NCBI RefSeq assembly: GCF_024746815.1
Contig: NZ_CP080525.1
Location: forward strand, 1,116,001-1,180,000
DNA: 64,000 nt
Direction: 5' to 3'
From: Mesorhizobium sp. AR07
GTDB lineage: Bacteria; Pseudomonadota; Alphaproteobacteria; Rhizobiales; Rhizobiaceae
Part shown: one piece after another, positions 9,301 to 20,562 of the stretch
How the letters are laid out: the number at the start of each line of letters is the position of its first letter
Position numbering within the stretch: position 1 is the first letter of the stretch
Translations under genes and position numbers: made by a program
Notes under the pieces: model-generated
Seen by the model: the letters and a program-made list of their open reading frames with translations, nothing else
Told to the model about the DNA's origin: nothing
Database searches by the model: none

Positions 9301-9835
9301 CTTGAGCGCAATGCCGATCGGGCCGCGCGGTCCGCCGCTGAGGCAGATCAGCCCGTCACAAAACACCCATCATCATTTCAGTGGTCAGGTGCACCGCCTC
9401 GCCGGGCGGTGTTTCCAGATAGACGCGGCTGACCAGCCTGACCAGGTTGGAATAGCCGGCTTCGGTCGCGGCGAGCAGGACGACCGGCCGCATATCCGGA
9501 CCTTGCCGCCTGCGATCACGCTGGCCATCGCTGTTCTCGCCGGAAAAGGCGAGCGCGATCTGGCAGCCGATGATCGGCTGGATGCCGTCCTTCACCGCCT
9601 TCTGCGCGAATTCCAGCGCGCCGAACAGATTGTTGGTGTCGGTGACGGCAATGGCCGGGGCTTCGTCCTTGACGGCGTGAGCCACCACCTTGCCGATCTG
9701 CAAGGCGCCTTCCAGCAGCGAATAGGCCGAATGCACGCGCAGATGGACGAAGGGCCGTGTCGGCGCCTCCGACCGCGCGGCCGCTATCGCGGCTTCGCGC
9801 TTCAGGGGATCGCGTGGAAGTCTGTCGTCTGCCAT
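6307..9835 (-). CDS. dnaE: DNA polymerase III alpha subunit, split by a frameshift
   Basis: The replicative polymerase, about 1178 residues when both frames are joined. The first frame (start 9835) has the PHP domain signature FVHLRVHSAYSLLEGAL and runs to a TGA at 9356-9358. The rest is in the +1 frame from about 9366 to 6307. It carries PDFDIDFCQDRREEVIRYVQ with the catalytic aspartates, GRGSGAGSLVAY, the tandem helix-hairpin-helix region and a C-terminal OB-fold region. The junction lies in ATGGGTGTTTTGTGAC, where homologues are expected to read through to GLICLSGG. As dnaE is normally essential, a base error is the simplest explanation. The ATG 9835 start has only a weak ribosome site. 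Confidence 0.9.
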
Positions 9836-9951
9836 GGTTTTTTCGCGCTGCCCGGAGGACTTGAGTCGATGGAGATGTATTGTCCGGGACAGGGCGATAC
9901 CAGTCCAGCACAAACCAACGCTGACCACAGGCTTGCCGCGACTACCAAGCT

Positions 9952-10094
9952 AAGGTCTGTTGAGATTCAGGTCAGGCCGAGCCGAAAATGGTGGGTTCCG
10001 AGAACCGGAGCGGAGCGTACTTTTCGTACGTGAGCACCGGAAGCGCAGGAAGCCGCCATTTGCAGGCCGGCCTCACCTGAATCTCAACAGACCT

Positions 10095-10095
<1 letters not shown>
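9952..10095. repeat. Family B 144-bp palindromic repeat, copy 2
   Basis: The outermost 21 bases at 9952-9972 are a perfect inverted copy of 10075-10095 (left end AAGGTCTGTTGAGATTC, right end GAATCTCAACAGACCTT). The centre has CGTAC-ttttc-GTACG flanked by CCGG on both sides, so the element can fold into nested hairpins. It matches copy 1 at 2643-2784. Its right end touches the last base of the pccA stop codon. There is no open reading frame of transposase type within it. Confidence 0.88.
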
Positions 10096-12107
<2,012 letters not shown>

Positions 12108-12318
12108 GCGGATAGCATCCCTCGGGTCGGCCGTTCCTTTTATGGCCTGTGCCAGCGCGGTCAAGCCGGCCGCAACAATTGCAACCCTTCAATCGATTTG
12201 GGATCAGAATTCTCCGCACTGGCCCAAGCCTGGAACCAGCTAGCGGTTGATCGCCAGGACAAAACCTGAAAGCTTGCGCAAAAATCGCCCCAAAAATCGC
12301 CCTTGGAGGAATCGCCCG

Positions 12319-13446
<1,128 letters not shown>

Positions 13447-13513
13447 AGACGACCACAAGCCGCCGACCAACCGGCCTGCGACCTCTGTGGTTCACAACTG
13501 GGAGGAGAAAAGA

Positions 13514-14083
13514 ATGGCGGAAAAACTGCATCCGAAAATCGACAATGGGCTGCCCAAGGAAAGCGCGAGCTTTGCCGGCGGCACGCTCGTTTGCGCCTGC
13601 ACCAGCAAGCCGGTCAAGGTGAAGGTCAAGGGCCAGATCGCCCACAACCACGCCTGCGGCTGCACCAAATGCTGGAAGCCCGAGGGCGCGGTGTTCTCGG
13701 TCGTTGCCGTGGCCGGCACCGGCGATGTCACCGTCACCGAGAATGGCGACAAGCTCAAGGTGGTCGACCCCTCAGCACTGATCCAACGCCATGCCTGCAC
13801 CGGCTGCGGTGTCCACATGCACGGGCCGGTCGAGCGCGACCATCCGTTCAAGGGTCTGTCCTTCATCCATCCCGAGCGCTTCGTCGAGGACGGCTGGTCG
13901 CCGCCGGGCTTCACCGCCTTCGTCTCGTCGATCATCGAATCCGGCGTCGATCCCAAGCGGATGGACGGCATCCGTGCGCGGCTGAAGACGATCGGCCTGG
14001 AGCCCTATGACTGCCTCAATCCCGGCCTGATGGACTATATCGCCACCTGGACCGCGAAGAAGTCCGGCGCCTTGCCGGCTTAG
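13514..14083 (+). CDS. gfa: Glutathione-dependent formaldehyde-activating enzyme
   Basis: A 189-residue Gfa protein that promotes formation of S-hydroxymethylglutathione, the substrate of the preceding dehydrogenase. It has the family zinc-binding cysteines in [23 protein letters not shown] and [11 protein letters not shown]. The length and the ends, [12 protein letters not shown] and [19 protein letters not shown], are characteristic of the family. The start at ATG 13514 has GGAGGAG at a proper distance. The gene ends just before a strong hairpin at 14104-14133. Confidence 0.92.
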   Translation: MAEKLHPKIDNGLPKESASFAGGTLVCACTSKPVKVKVKGQIAHNHACGCTKCWKPEGAVFSVVAVAGTGDVTVTENGDKLKVVDPSALIQRHACTGCGVHMHGPVERDHPFKGLSFIHPERFVEDGWSPPGFTAFVSSIIESGVDPKRMDGIRARLKTIGLEPYDCLNPGLMDYIATWTAKKSGALPA

Positions 14084-14103
14084 CAACGGATCGGATTATA
14101 TCC

Positions 14104-14140
14104 ATGGGGCCGGACGCAATCGCCCGGCCCCATATTTATT
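14104..14140 (+). terminator. Rho-independent terminator after frmA-gfa
   Basis: ATGGGGCCGG (14104-14113) pairs perfectly with CCGGCCCCAT (14124-14133) around a ten-base loop, and is followed by ATTTATT. It lies 20 bases after the gfa stop and 12 bases before the next start codon. Confidence 0.75.
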
Positions 14141-14151
14141 GGAACGCCACG

Positions 14152-14619
14152 ATGCCCGCACCGTCAATTCTAGTCGACGCCGACGCCTGCCCGGTCAAGG
14201 CCGAGGTCGAAAAGGTCGCCGAGCGCCATGGCGTCGTCGTCACCTACGTCTCCAATGGCGGCCTGCGGCCATCGCGCGATCCGATGATCCGCAACGTCGT
14301 GGTGTCCAAGGGCGCCGACGCCGCCGACGACTGGATCGTCGACAATGCGAAACCCAACGACATCGTGATCACCGCCGACATTCCGCTAGCCGCCCGCACA
14401 GTGGCGCTCGGCGCCCATGTGCTCGGGCCGACCGGGCGCCCGTTCACGCCGGAAACGATCGGCATGGCGGTGGCGATGCGTGATCTCAAGCAGCATCTGC
14501 GCGAGACCGGTGAAAGCAAGGGCTACAATGCCAGCTTCGCGCCGCAGGATCGTTCGCGGTTTCTCGGCGAACTGGACCGCATCTTGCGGCGCGCCTTGAA
14601 ATCCGCCACACCGGACTAG
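14152..14619 (+). CDS. UPF0178 (YaiI/YqxD) family protein
   Basis: A 155-residue member of UPF0178. It opens with ILVDADACPVKAEVEKVAER, has a central segment SKGADAADDWIVDNAKPNDI with VITADIPLAARTV, and GPTGRPFTPETIGMAVAMRD near residues 93-112, all hallmarks of the family. The conserved acidic residues in DADACP and in DDWI/TADIPLA resemble those of PIN/NYN-type nucleases, so an RNA- or DNA-cleaving role is possible but unproven. The start ATG 14152 lies just downstream of the gfa terminator, so it needs its own promoter or read-through. Confidence 0.88.
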   Translation: MPAPSILVDADACPVKAEVEKVAERHGVVVTYVSNGGLRPSRDPMIRNVVVSKGADAADDWIVDNAKPNDIVITADIPLAARTVALGAHVLGPTGRPFTPETIGMAVAMRDLKQHLRETGESKGYNASFAPQDRSRFLGELDRILRRALKSATPD

Positions 14620-14650
14620 AAACCGAGCGCCATCCAAGGTTGGAACCGCC

Positions 14651-15328
14651 ATGGCTGCCGAAACCCCGACGAAGAAACCCATGCAGCGCCACATGCTGTT
14701 CGCGGTGTCGGCCTGCTTCGGCGCTGCGGCGCTTGTCGTGGCGTTGCTGCTGCACGCCCCGCTCGCCTATTCGATCGGCGCCAACGCGTTCTTTGCCGCT
14801 TACGTCATTCTTGTCGTCGCCCAGATGCCAAAGTTCACCGGCAAATATCTGAGCAAGAATGCGCGCGCCACCGATCAGCCTGTGCTGGTCATCTTCGCCG
14901 TCACGCTCGTGGTCGTCGGCGTTGCCGTTATCTCTTTGTTCCTGCTGATCAATCAGAAGGACAAAGGCCATCCCATGGAGCTCGCCTTCGCGCTGCTGTC
15001 GATCCCGCTCGGCTGGTTCACCATCCATGCCATGGCAGCGCTCCATTATGCCCATGTCTACTGGATGGACGGCGATGCGGTCGACGCCGAGACCAAGACA
15101 AAAATCCCGGTCGGCGGGCTGCTGTTCCCAGGCGACAAGCGGCCGGAAGGCTGGGATTTCCTCTACTTCTCGGCGGTCATCGGCATGACCGCGCAGACCG
15201 CCGACACCAACATCTCGACGACGCATATGCGTTGTGTCGTGCTTGTACACTCCATCCTGTCGTTCTTCTTCAACACGGTCATCGTCGCCGCCGCCGTCAA
15301 TCTCGCCGTCACCCTGGGCGGCCCGTAA
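14651..15328 (+). CDS. DUF1345 membrane protein
   Basis: A 225-residue inner-membrane protein with about five hydrophobic segments: roughly residues 14-34, 37-57, 75-99, 109-129 and 198-220. The region HYAHVYWMDGD followed by GGLLFPGDKRPEGWDFLYFS and IGMTAQTADTNISTTHMR is the recognisable core of DUF1345. Function unknown. ATG 14651 follows the UPF0178 stop by about 31 bases, so the two could be cotranscribed, but their roles have no obvious link. Confidence 0.85.
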   Translation: MAAETPTKKPMQRHMLFAVSACFGAAALVVALLLHAPLAYSIGANAFFAAYVILVVAQMPKFTGKYLSKNARATDQPVLVIFAVTLVVVGVAVISLFLLINQKDKGHPMELAFALLSIPLGWFTIHAMAALHYAHVYWMDGDAVDAETKTKIPVGGLLFPGDKRPEGWDFLYFSAVIGMTAQTADTNISTTHMRCVVLVHSILSFFFNTVIVAAAVNLAVTLGGP

Positions 15329-15425
15329 TAAATCCGTGATCGGATGAAACATCGGTTTGGATCGCAACGTATCAGGAGGACAATGAACGCGCAGGCCAAG
15401 TCGCCGGGCCGGGAGACGAGACAAG

Positions 15426-16307
15426 ATGGAATCGGTTGCCAGAAGCCAATCCACAGCGGGACCAGGCGCTCCCGCCGCGAGCGACAAAACGCTGATCTAC
15501 CGGCAGTCGCGCTGGACGCGGCTGACACACTGGCTCTGGGCCATCTCGCTGTTTTTCATGCTGCTTTCCGGCCTGCAGATCTTCAACGCCCGCCCGCAGC
15601 TCTATATCGGCAAACAGTCGGGCTTCGGCTACAACAACACCGCTTTCGCCATCGGCGCCGAGAACACCGATGCCGGTCCGCGCGGTTATACCGAAATCCT
15701 TGGGCATCGCTTCAACACGACGGGCGTGCTCGGCTGGTCGGGTCCGGCCGGCAACGAAACGGCGCGCGGCTTTCCGTCCTGGGCCACCATCCCGTCCTAC
15801 TATGACCTCGGCACAGCCCGCGTCATTCATTTCTTCTTTGCCTGGATACTGACCACGACCTTGATCGTCTGGTTGGTCGCCAGCCTGGTCAACGGCCACC
15901 TGCGCCGCGATCTCGCGCCGCGCCTCGACGATCTCAAGCGCCTGCCGCAGGACATCATCGACCACGCCAAGCTCAAGTTCCACCACACAGGCAAATACAA
16001 CACCTTGCAGAAGATGGCCTATGGCGGCGTGCTGTTCGTGCTGCTGCCGCTGATGATCATCACCGGTCTTGCCATGTCGCCCAGCATGAACTCGGTGCTG
16101 CCGTTCCTCAACGACCTGCTCGGTGGCAGGCAGACGGCGCGCACCATCCATTTCACCGTCATGGTTCTGCTCGTCGCCTTCTTCATCGTCCATATCCTGA
16201 TGATCCTGGCCGCCGGCCCGATCAACGAACTGCGCTCCATCATCACCGGCTGGTACCGCACCGATCCTCCCGCGCAGGACGACAAAACCACCGAGAGGAG
16301 TGCGTGA
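15426..16307 (+). CDS. Cytochrome b561/b6-type membrane subunit
   Basis: A 293-residue di-heme cytochrome b of the type that delivers electrons to or from a periplasmic oxidoreductase. Four membrane helices carry the likely heme histidines: RLTHWLWAISLFFML, RVIHFFFAWILTTTLIVW, GGVLFVLLPLMIITG and TIHFTVMVLLVAFFIVHI. A periplasmic loop (about 55-125) is longer than in the minimal family. The gene ends immediately before the molybdopterin gene, whose ATG is at 16309, so the two form an operon. The pair likely moves electrons between the quinone pool and the molybdenum enzyme. Confidence 0.85.
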   Translation: MESVARSQSTAGPGAPAASDKTLIYRQSRWTRLTHWLWAISLFFMLLSGLQIFNARPQLYIGKQSGFGYNNTAFAIGAENTDAGPRGYTEILGHRFNTTGVLGWSGPAGNETARGFPSWATIPSYYDLGTARVIHFFFAWILTTTLIVWLVASLVNGHLRRDLAPRLDDLKRLPQDIIDHAKLKFHHTGKYNTLQKMAYGGVLFVLLPLMIITGLAMSPSMNSVLPFLNDLLGGRQTARTIHFTVMVLLVAFFIVHILMILAAGPINELRSIITGWYRTDPPAQDDKTTERSA

Positions 16308-16308
16308 C

Positions 16309-17100
16309 ATGGCCAAGTTCGAGATCAGCCGCCGCAAATTCCTGACGGGTGCCAGCCTTGGCGCCTCCGGCATCATGCTGTCGGGCTGCGACGCCTTCGA
16401 CAGCCAGCTGAGCATCGGCAGCGGCCTGCGCAGTTTCCTCGAAAACGCCAATGGCCTGACCTACCGGGCGCAACGCCTGCTTGCCGGACGCGACGCGTTG
16501 GCGCCGGAATTCACCGAGGCCGACATCCGCCAGCCGCAGCGGCCGAACGGCGTCACGGCGCCGGACGACGATGTCTACAAGGGTCTGCTCGCCAACAATT
16601 TCGCCGACTGGCGGCTGGAGGTTTCAGGGCTTGTCGAAAAGCCGCTGTCGCTCAGCCGCGAGCAATTGATGAACATGCCGAGCCGCACCCAGATCACCCG
16701 CCACGACTGTGTCGAAGGCTGGAGTTGCATCGCCAAATGGACCGGCACGCCGCTGTCACTGGTGCTGGACCAGGCGGTGGTCAAGCCGCAGGCGCGCTAC
16801 GTCATGTTCCATTGCCTCGACACCATCGACCGCAGCCTCTCCGGCGACATCAAATATTACGGCACCATCGACCTGATCGATGCCCGTCATCCGCAGACGA
16901 TCCTTGCCTATGGCCTGAACGGCAAGCCGCTGCCGGTCGAGAACGGCGCGCCGCTTCGCGTTCGTGTCGAGCGCCAGCTCGGCTACAAGATGCCGAAATA
17001 TCTCTACAAGATCGAGCTGGTCAACGGCTTCGCCGATGTCGGCGGTGGTCGCGGCGGCTATTGGGAAGACAATGGCTACGACTGGTACGGCGGCATCTGA
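16309..17100 (+). CDS. Molybdopterin-dependent oxidoreductase (sulfite oxidase/YedY fold), Tat-exported
   Basis: A 263-residue protein. The N-terminus has the twin-arginine motif SRRKFLTG, a short hydrophobic stretch, and then MLSGCDAF, which fits a lipobox, so it may be a Tat-exported lipoprotein. The catalytic domain has TRHDCVEGWSCIAKWTG; the cysteine in HDCVEGW is the expected molybdenum ligand of the sulfite-oxidase family. GAPLRVRVERQLGYKMPKYL near the C-terminus is also typical. GAGGAG nine bases upstream favours ATG 16309 over GTG 16300. Substrate unknown: sulfite, methionine sulfoxide or another oxyanion are options. Confidence 0.88.
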   Translation: MAKFEISRRKFLTGASLGASGIMLSGCDAFDSQLSIGSGLRSFLENANGLTYRAQRLLAGRDALAPEFTEADIRQPQRPNGVTAPDDDVYKGLLANNFADWRLEVSGLVEKPLSLSREQLMNMPSRTQITRHDCVEGWSCIAKWTGTPLSLVLDQAVVKPQARYVMFHCLDTIDRSLSGDIKYYGTIDLIDARHPQTILAYGLNGKPLPVENGAPLRVRVERQLGYKMPKYLYKIELVNGFADVGGGRGGYWEDNGYDWYGGI

Positions 17101-17119
17101 ACCGCATTCTGAAAAAGAT

Positions 17120-17149
17120 GATCGGCCCGTTGGGGGCAACGGGCCGATC
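17120..17149. terminator. Perfect 13-bp hairpin after the molybdoenzyme gene
   Basis: GATCGGCCCGTTG (17120-17132) pairs without mismatch with CAACGGGCCGATC (17137-17149) around a GGGG loop, 20 bases after the stop codon. There is no T-run on the plus strand, but on the minus strand the stem is followed by TCTTTTTC. It may therefore also end transcription coming from the right. Confidence 0.65.
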
Positions 17150-17164
17150 AACTACGCCTGGCTA

Positions 17165-17213
17165 GAGCATCGGGCCGAAAAATGCGTATCGGTTTTCGGA
17201 TAATCCGATGCTC
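17165..17213. repeat. Family C palindromic repeat
   Basis: GAGCATCGG (17165-17173) pairs with CCGATGCTC (17205-17213). Inside it CCGAAAA faces TTTTCGG. The design is the same as family A (outer arms, inner C-rich/A-run against T-run/G-rich, short asymmetric spacer) with a different sequence. Only one copy was noticed in the window. It lies between the molybdoenzyme terminator and the 3' end of the next gene. Confidence 0.7.
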
Positions 17214-17242
17214 AATGACGAGATAAAGCCCCCCGGCCCCGC

Positions 17243-17668
17243 TCAGTAGCCGGCGTAAATCCACTGACAATTGTTGTAGGAATCGCAGCTGTAGTACCAG
17301 TAGCCGTCGCTGCGTGCGGTTTCGTTGGACGTGGCCGTGCTGGCAACGGCGTCGGCCTTCTTAGCATCGGCGCCCATTTCCTTGGCCATCTTAGCCATCT
17401 TGCCGGTGTCAATGAGCGTCGGCTTGCCGTCCTTCATCTTGGCGCCCTGCTCGGCCACCGGTCCGGCCTCGGCCAGCATTCTGGCGGCGACAAGCATCGC
17501 CTCGCCGTCCTTGTCGGCCTTGGCGATGTTGGCCAGCGCCACGGCGGTTTCGACCTTGGTGCGCGCATCGGCCTGTTTTTCCGGCGTCATCCCGCCGGCA
17601 AAGGTCAGTGTTGTCGAGCCGAGAGTGGAGGCAAATGCAAGAGCAAGCACCTTTCGAACTGTGGTCAT
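17243..17668 (-). CDS. Small secreted hypothetical protein
   Basis: A 141-residue protein with a clear signal peptide (VRKVLALAFASTLGSTTLTFAG). The mature part is rich in Ala, Lys and Met, with a helical pattern (KVETAVALANIAKADKDGEA, TGKMAKMAKEMGADAKKADA). The C-terminus is Tyr/Asn-rich with two cysteines (YWYYSCDSYNNCQWIYAGY), which could form a disulphide in the periplasm. GGGAG lies before ATG 17668. I recognise no named family. Confidence 0.7.
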   Translation of the reverse strand: MTTVRKVLALAFASTLGSTTLTFAGGMTPEKQADARTKVETAVALANIAKADKDGEAMLVAARMLAEAGPVAEQGAKMKDGKPTLIDTGKMAKMAKEMGADAKKADAVASTATSNETARSDGYWYYSCDSYNNCQWIYAGY

Positions 17669-17917
17669 GTGTTGTTCTCCCTGAGAGTGGACGTCCCTGC
17701 CAGGCAAGAAAGCAGTTTCATCAGTCGGGAACCCTACCCAAACAGGTAGGCGGCCAGTACTTTTCATCCGGCTGATCCTGGTTTGCGCCCAGGCACCGTT
17801 TGACAAGCGGCCTCCAGTCGCGGACGATGGGCCGGGGTATTCAGACGGAATTTCCAATTCGGGCATGCCGCATGCTCCGATCATTGGGGACTGCGCTGCC
17901 GGAAGCCGGGGGCGACC

Positions 17918-19069
17918 TTGACCTTGGTGCAGAAGCGCGAGGCGCAGTTTCTCGACGCCCTCTATCTCGGGGTGCGCGACAGGGCCGACTTTGACGCCTC
18001 GCTTGACCTCCTCGGCGGCCTGTTCGATGTCGCCACGGCCATATTGCTGGATTTCGACGCGGCACGGCCGGAAGTGTCGGCGCATGCGTCGGTCGGCCTC
18101 ATCAAAGGCGAGGCGCTGGATCGCTATCAGCGCGATTTCGCGGCATTGGATCCAGCGCCAAGGGCGTTCATGACCGTGCCTGCCGGCACCGCCATACCCA
18201 CCTATCGCCTGCTTGTGGAAGAGACACGCAAACCCGGCGTTTTCTTCAACGAGTTCTTCCGCCCGTTGGGGCTGGAAGAATGCCTTGGTGGGACACTTGC
18301 CTCGACAAAGGGCCGTTTCGCCATGATCGGGCTGCAGCGGCCCCGCGACCGCGAGCCTTTCGACGACGACGACATCGCCAGGCTCGAGGCGCTCATGCCT
18401 CACCTTGCGCGAGCGCTGCAGCTTCGCCGCAGCTTCCTAGAACTCGAAGGCGCGGCCGGCGCCATGTCCGAAATATGCGACCGGCTGGCGGCCGGCATCG
18501 TGGCCCTCGATGAATATGGGCGCGGACTGTTCGTCAATGCCGCGGCGCGCAACATCGCCAACGCCGGTGACGGCCTGTCGATTGGTCGCGGCGGCCGGCT
18601 TTTCGCCTTGAACCGCGCCGCCAACAACCGGCTCGCCGAACTCGAAGCCGATGTCCGCTCAGGCGGCGCCGGTGGCGTGGTGCGAGCGGCGCGTGCTGCC
18701 GGCAAGCCGCCCTATGGCATCATGGTCGCCCCGTTCTTCCTCGATCATGGCGTGGACACCGCAAGATCGCGGCCGCGCGGCGTCATGTTCATCATCCATG
18801 ACCCGCTGCTCAAGCCGCAGTCGGACGCGCAGACGATCAGCGCACTTTTCGGCCTGCCGAAAGGCACCGCGCAATTGGTTGCGGCGATAGCCGCCAACGA
18901 AGATCTGCAAGCCTATGCCAACCGTACCGGAATCTCGTTGAACACGGTCCGCTATCATCTCAAGGCGGCCTACAGCCGCACCGGCGTGCGCCGACAATCG
19001 GAGTTGGTAAGGCTGGTCGCGACGGCACTGCGGGATCTCGCGGACCATCGCGACAATGGCGCGCAGTAA
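17918..19069 (+). CDS. LuxR-type helix-turn-helix regulator
   Basis: A 383-residue protein. The last 75 residues contain a LuxR-like DNA-binding domain: GLPKGTAQLVAAIAANEDLQ, then YANRTGISLNTVRYHLKAAY with SRTGVRRQSELVRL, the usual recognition helix and dimer contact. The N-terminal 290 residues do not look like an autoinducer or receiver domain. A middle segment (ICDRLAAGIVALDEYGRGLF) suggests a PAS-like fold. The frame begins with TTG 17918 after GGGGG; GTG 17927 is an alternative. The signal and the target genes are unknown. Confidence 0.82.
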   Translation: MTLVQKREAQFLDALYLGVRDRADFDASLDLLGGLFDVATAILLDFDAARPEVSAHASVGLIKGEALDRYQRDFAALDPAPRAFMTVPAGTAIPTYRLLVEETRKPGVFFNEFFRPLGLEECLGGTLASTKGRFAMIGLQRPRDREPFDDDDIARLEALMPHLARALQLRRSFLELEGAAGAMSEICDRLAAGIVALDEYGRGLFVNAAARNIANAGDGLSIGRGGRLFALNRAANNRLAELEADVRSGGAGGVVRAARAAGKPPYGIMVAPFFLDHGVDTARSRPRGVMFIIHDPLLKPQSDAQTISALFGLPKGTAQLVAAIAANEDLQAYANRTGISLNTVRYHLKAAYSRTGVRRQSELVRLVATALRDLADHRDNGAQ

Positions 19070-19084
19070 GCGCTGCCTCTCGGT

Positions 19085-20086
19085 TCAAGCAACCTTGTCG
19101 AGCAATGGCCTGAGCGCTGGATGAATCTCCGGCGAGGCGTGCTTGATCAGCGTCAGCAGCGCGCGCTCATTCTCGTACAATGGCCGGTCCGCGCCGATAT
19201 GCTCGATCAGCCATTTGGCTTCGCCGGCATCGATCGTCTCGGCGCGGCGCGCCAGGGCCTCTGCCGCCCTGTTCCTGGCTTCCCACTCGGCTTCGATGTC
19301 GTCCGGGGACCGATAGGCCTCCATGATGCCGGCAAGGCCACCTGATATCATGCGGCTGAAAAAGCCGCCGATTTCCGGATCGGCGTGTTCGAGGAAGGCA
19401 TCACGGCGCAGCGCCACTTCGCGGGTCGGCGCCTCGTAGCCGGCCGAGCACATGACGAAGTTGGCGATCGCCTTGACGAAGAGGTCGTTCCAGGACGGAT
19501 CGTTGTTGGCCTGTGCCGTGCGTTCGTTGATCCTGAACAGCACCTCGGCCTCGGCGCGGGTGATGGCGATGTTGCCGTCGCCGCCATGCGCATGGAGAAT
19601 CCGGCGCAACAACTCGACCTCCGCCTTGGCGATCAGTCCGGGAACCAGCGCACCACCCAGCATCAGCGGCCCCTTGCCGTCGATGACGGCTTGGGCGACC
19701 TGCTCCAGCGCATAGACGCAAAGCTGGCTCGGCGACGATCTTGCTTCTTCCAGCACATGGACCAGCAATTCGAGTTCGGTCCGGCTGTCGACCATGCCGT
19801 CGCGCGAGATCGTGCGGACCAGCCAGTCGGCATTGTCCTGCGAGATGTAGCCCGATGGCTTTTCCTGGTGGACGATATAATCGGTGACCGCTTCGACGAA
19901 GAAAAGCGGCCATTCCCGGCATTTATCCTTCGCCGTAGCGTCGAGCGCAAACAGCGCCTCGGCCTCGCCGCGCGTCACCACGCCGTCGCCGAACACTTCA
20001 TGGCGCAACATCGCCACGTCCTCCGCGGCGATGCGGCTTTTCGAGGTCAGCCCCGCCACCGGCGCGCTCATGATCAATTCGCCCAT
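19085..20086 (-). CDS. Hypothetical protein made of two similar halves
   Basis: A 333-residue soluble protein without a signal peptide. The first half has DGVVTRGEAEALFALD, WPLFFVEAVTDYIV, then ISQDNADWLVRTISRDG and SPSQL. The second half repeats the order as GNIAITRAEAEVLFRIN, WNDLFVKAIANFVM, then IDAGEAKWLIEHIGADR and SPEIH. This is an internal duplication. The D-G-x-(V/I)-T-R-x-E-A-E helices recall TerB-like folds, but I am not confident of a family. ATG 20086 is preferred; ATG 20071 is an alternative. The 3' end faces the LuxR gene's 3' end. Confidence 0.75.
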   Translation of the reverse strand: MGELIMSAPVAGLTSKSRIAAEDVAMLRHEVFGDGVVTRGEAEALFALDATAKDKCREWPLFFVEAVTDYIVHQEKPSGYISQDNADWLVRTISRDGMVDSRTELELLVHVLEEARSSPSQLCVYALEQVAQAVIDGKGPLMLGGALVPGLIAKAEVELLRRILHAHGGDGNIAITRAEAEVLFRINERTAQANNDPSWNDLFVKAIANFVMCSAGYEAPTREVALRRDAFLEHADPEIGGFFSRMISGGLAGIMEAYRSPDDIEAEWEARNRAAEALARRAETIDAGEAKWLIEHIGADRPLYENERALLTLIKHASPEIHPALRPLLDKVA

Positions 20087-20202
20087 TTGTCGTCCCCGTC
20101 CGCCGCCGGCGAATGCCGGTCCCAAGGCGTCACGTCGGCCAATGTATCAGCAGTGTCTTGAAAAACCGGCAAACGGCGTGGTTAGCGAAGACTTGTCAGC
20201 CA

Positions 20203-20251
20203 ATGCGTGTCGCCCAAAAGTGTGCGGCGGTTTTGGGAAAACGACATGCAT
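20203..20251. repeat. Family A palindromic repeat, copy 2
   Basis: ATGCGTGTCG at the left pairs with CGACATGCAT at the right, with CGCCCAAAAG facing GGTTTTGGG inside. This copy lacks the second tail hairpin seen at 42157 and 55455. It sits about 80 bases upstream of the glycine riboswitch, between the start of the duplicated-half gene and gcvT. Confidence 0.82.
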
Positions 20252-20332
20252 CAAAGACGTCGCAGGCAGGTGACATTGTGTCGTCGACGGGCTATGGATG
20301 ACGAGTCGAGGGCTCTTGCGAGTCCTACCTGT

Positions 20333-20512
20333 TTGCGGGAGAGAGCAGCGAAAGCTGTCGCCGAAGGGGAAATCGCCCGAAATCTCTCAGGCAAAAAGAA
20401 CCGTAGACGGGAAAGACACTCTGGAAAGTCGGGGCTTGCCCCCGCGCCGAAGGTGTAAGCGCCGCTGACAGAGTTCCGGCTGCGCGAGTCTCTCAGGCTT
20501 CAGACAGAGGGG
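20333..20512 (+). promoter_or_regulatory. Tandem glycine riboswitch
   Basis: Two consecutive glycine aptamers. The first has GCGGGAGAGAGC, then GCCGAAGGGG and CTCTCAGGCAAAAAGAACCG. The second, after a short linker, has CACTCTGG, then GCGCCGAAGGTGTAAG and TCTCTCAGGCTTCAGACAGA. These are the conserved cores of the gcvT riboswitch class. A hairpin (GGTCGC-cattc-GCGACC, 20521-20537) lies between aptamer 2 and the gcvT ribosome site and may be part of the expression platform. Glycine is expected to switch on the downstream cleavage operon. Confidence 0.93.
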
Positions 20513-20562
20513 CACGGACTGGTCGCCATTCGCGACCGCTTGCGTGCGACTCTGGAGATGAC

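Noticed and set aside
9350..9372. Programmed +1 frameshifting as the explanation for the split dnaE
   Set aside because: The slip codons do not allow re-pairing as in prfB, there is no internal Shine-Dalgarno-like spur at the usual distance, and such recoding is not known for dnaE. Kept only as a remote option.
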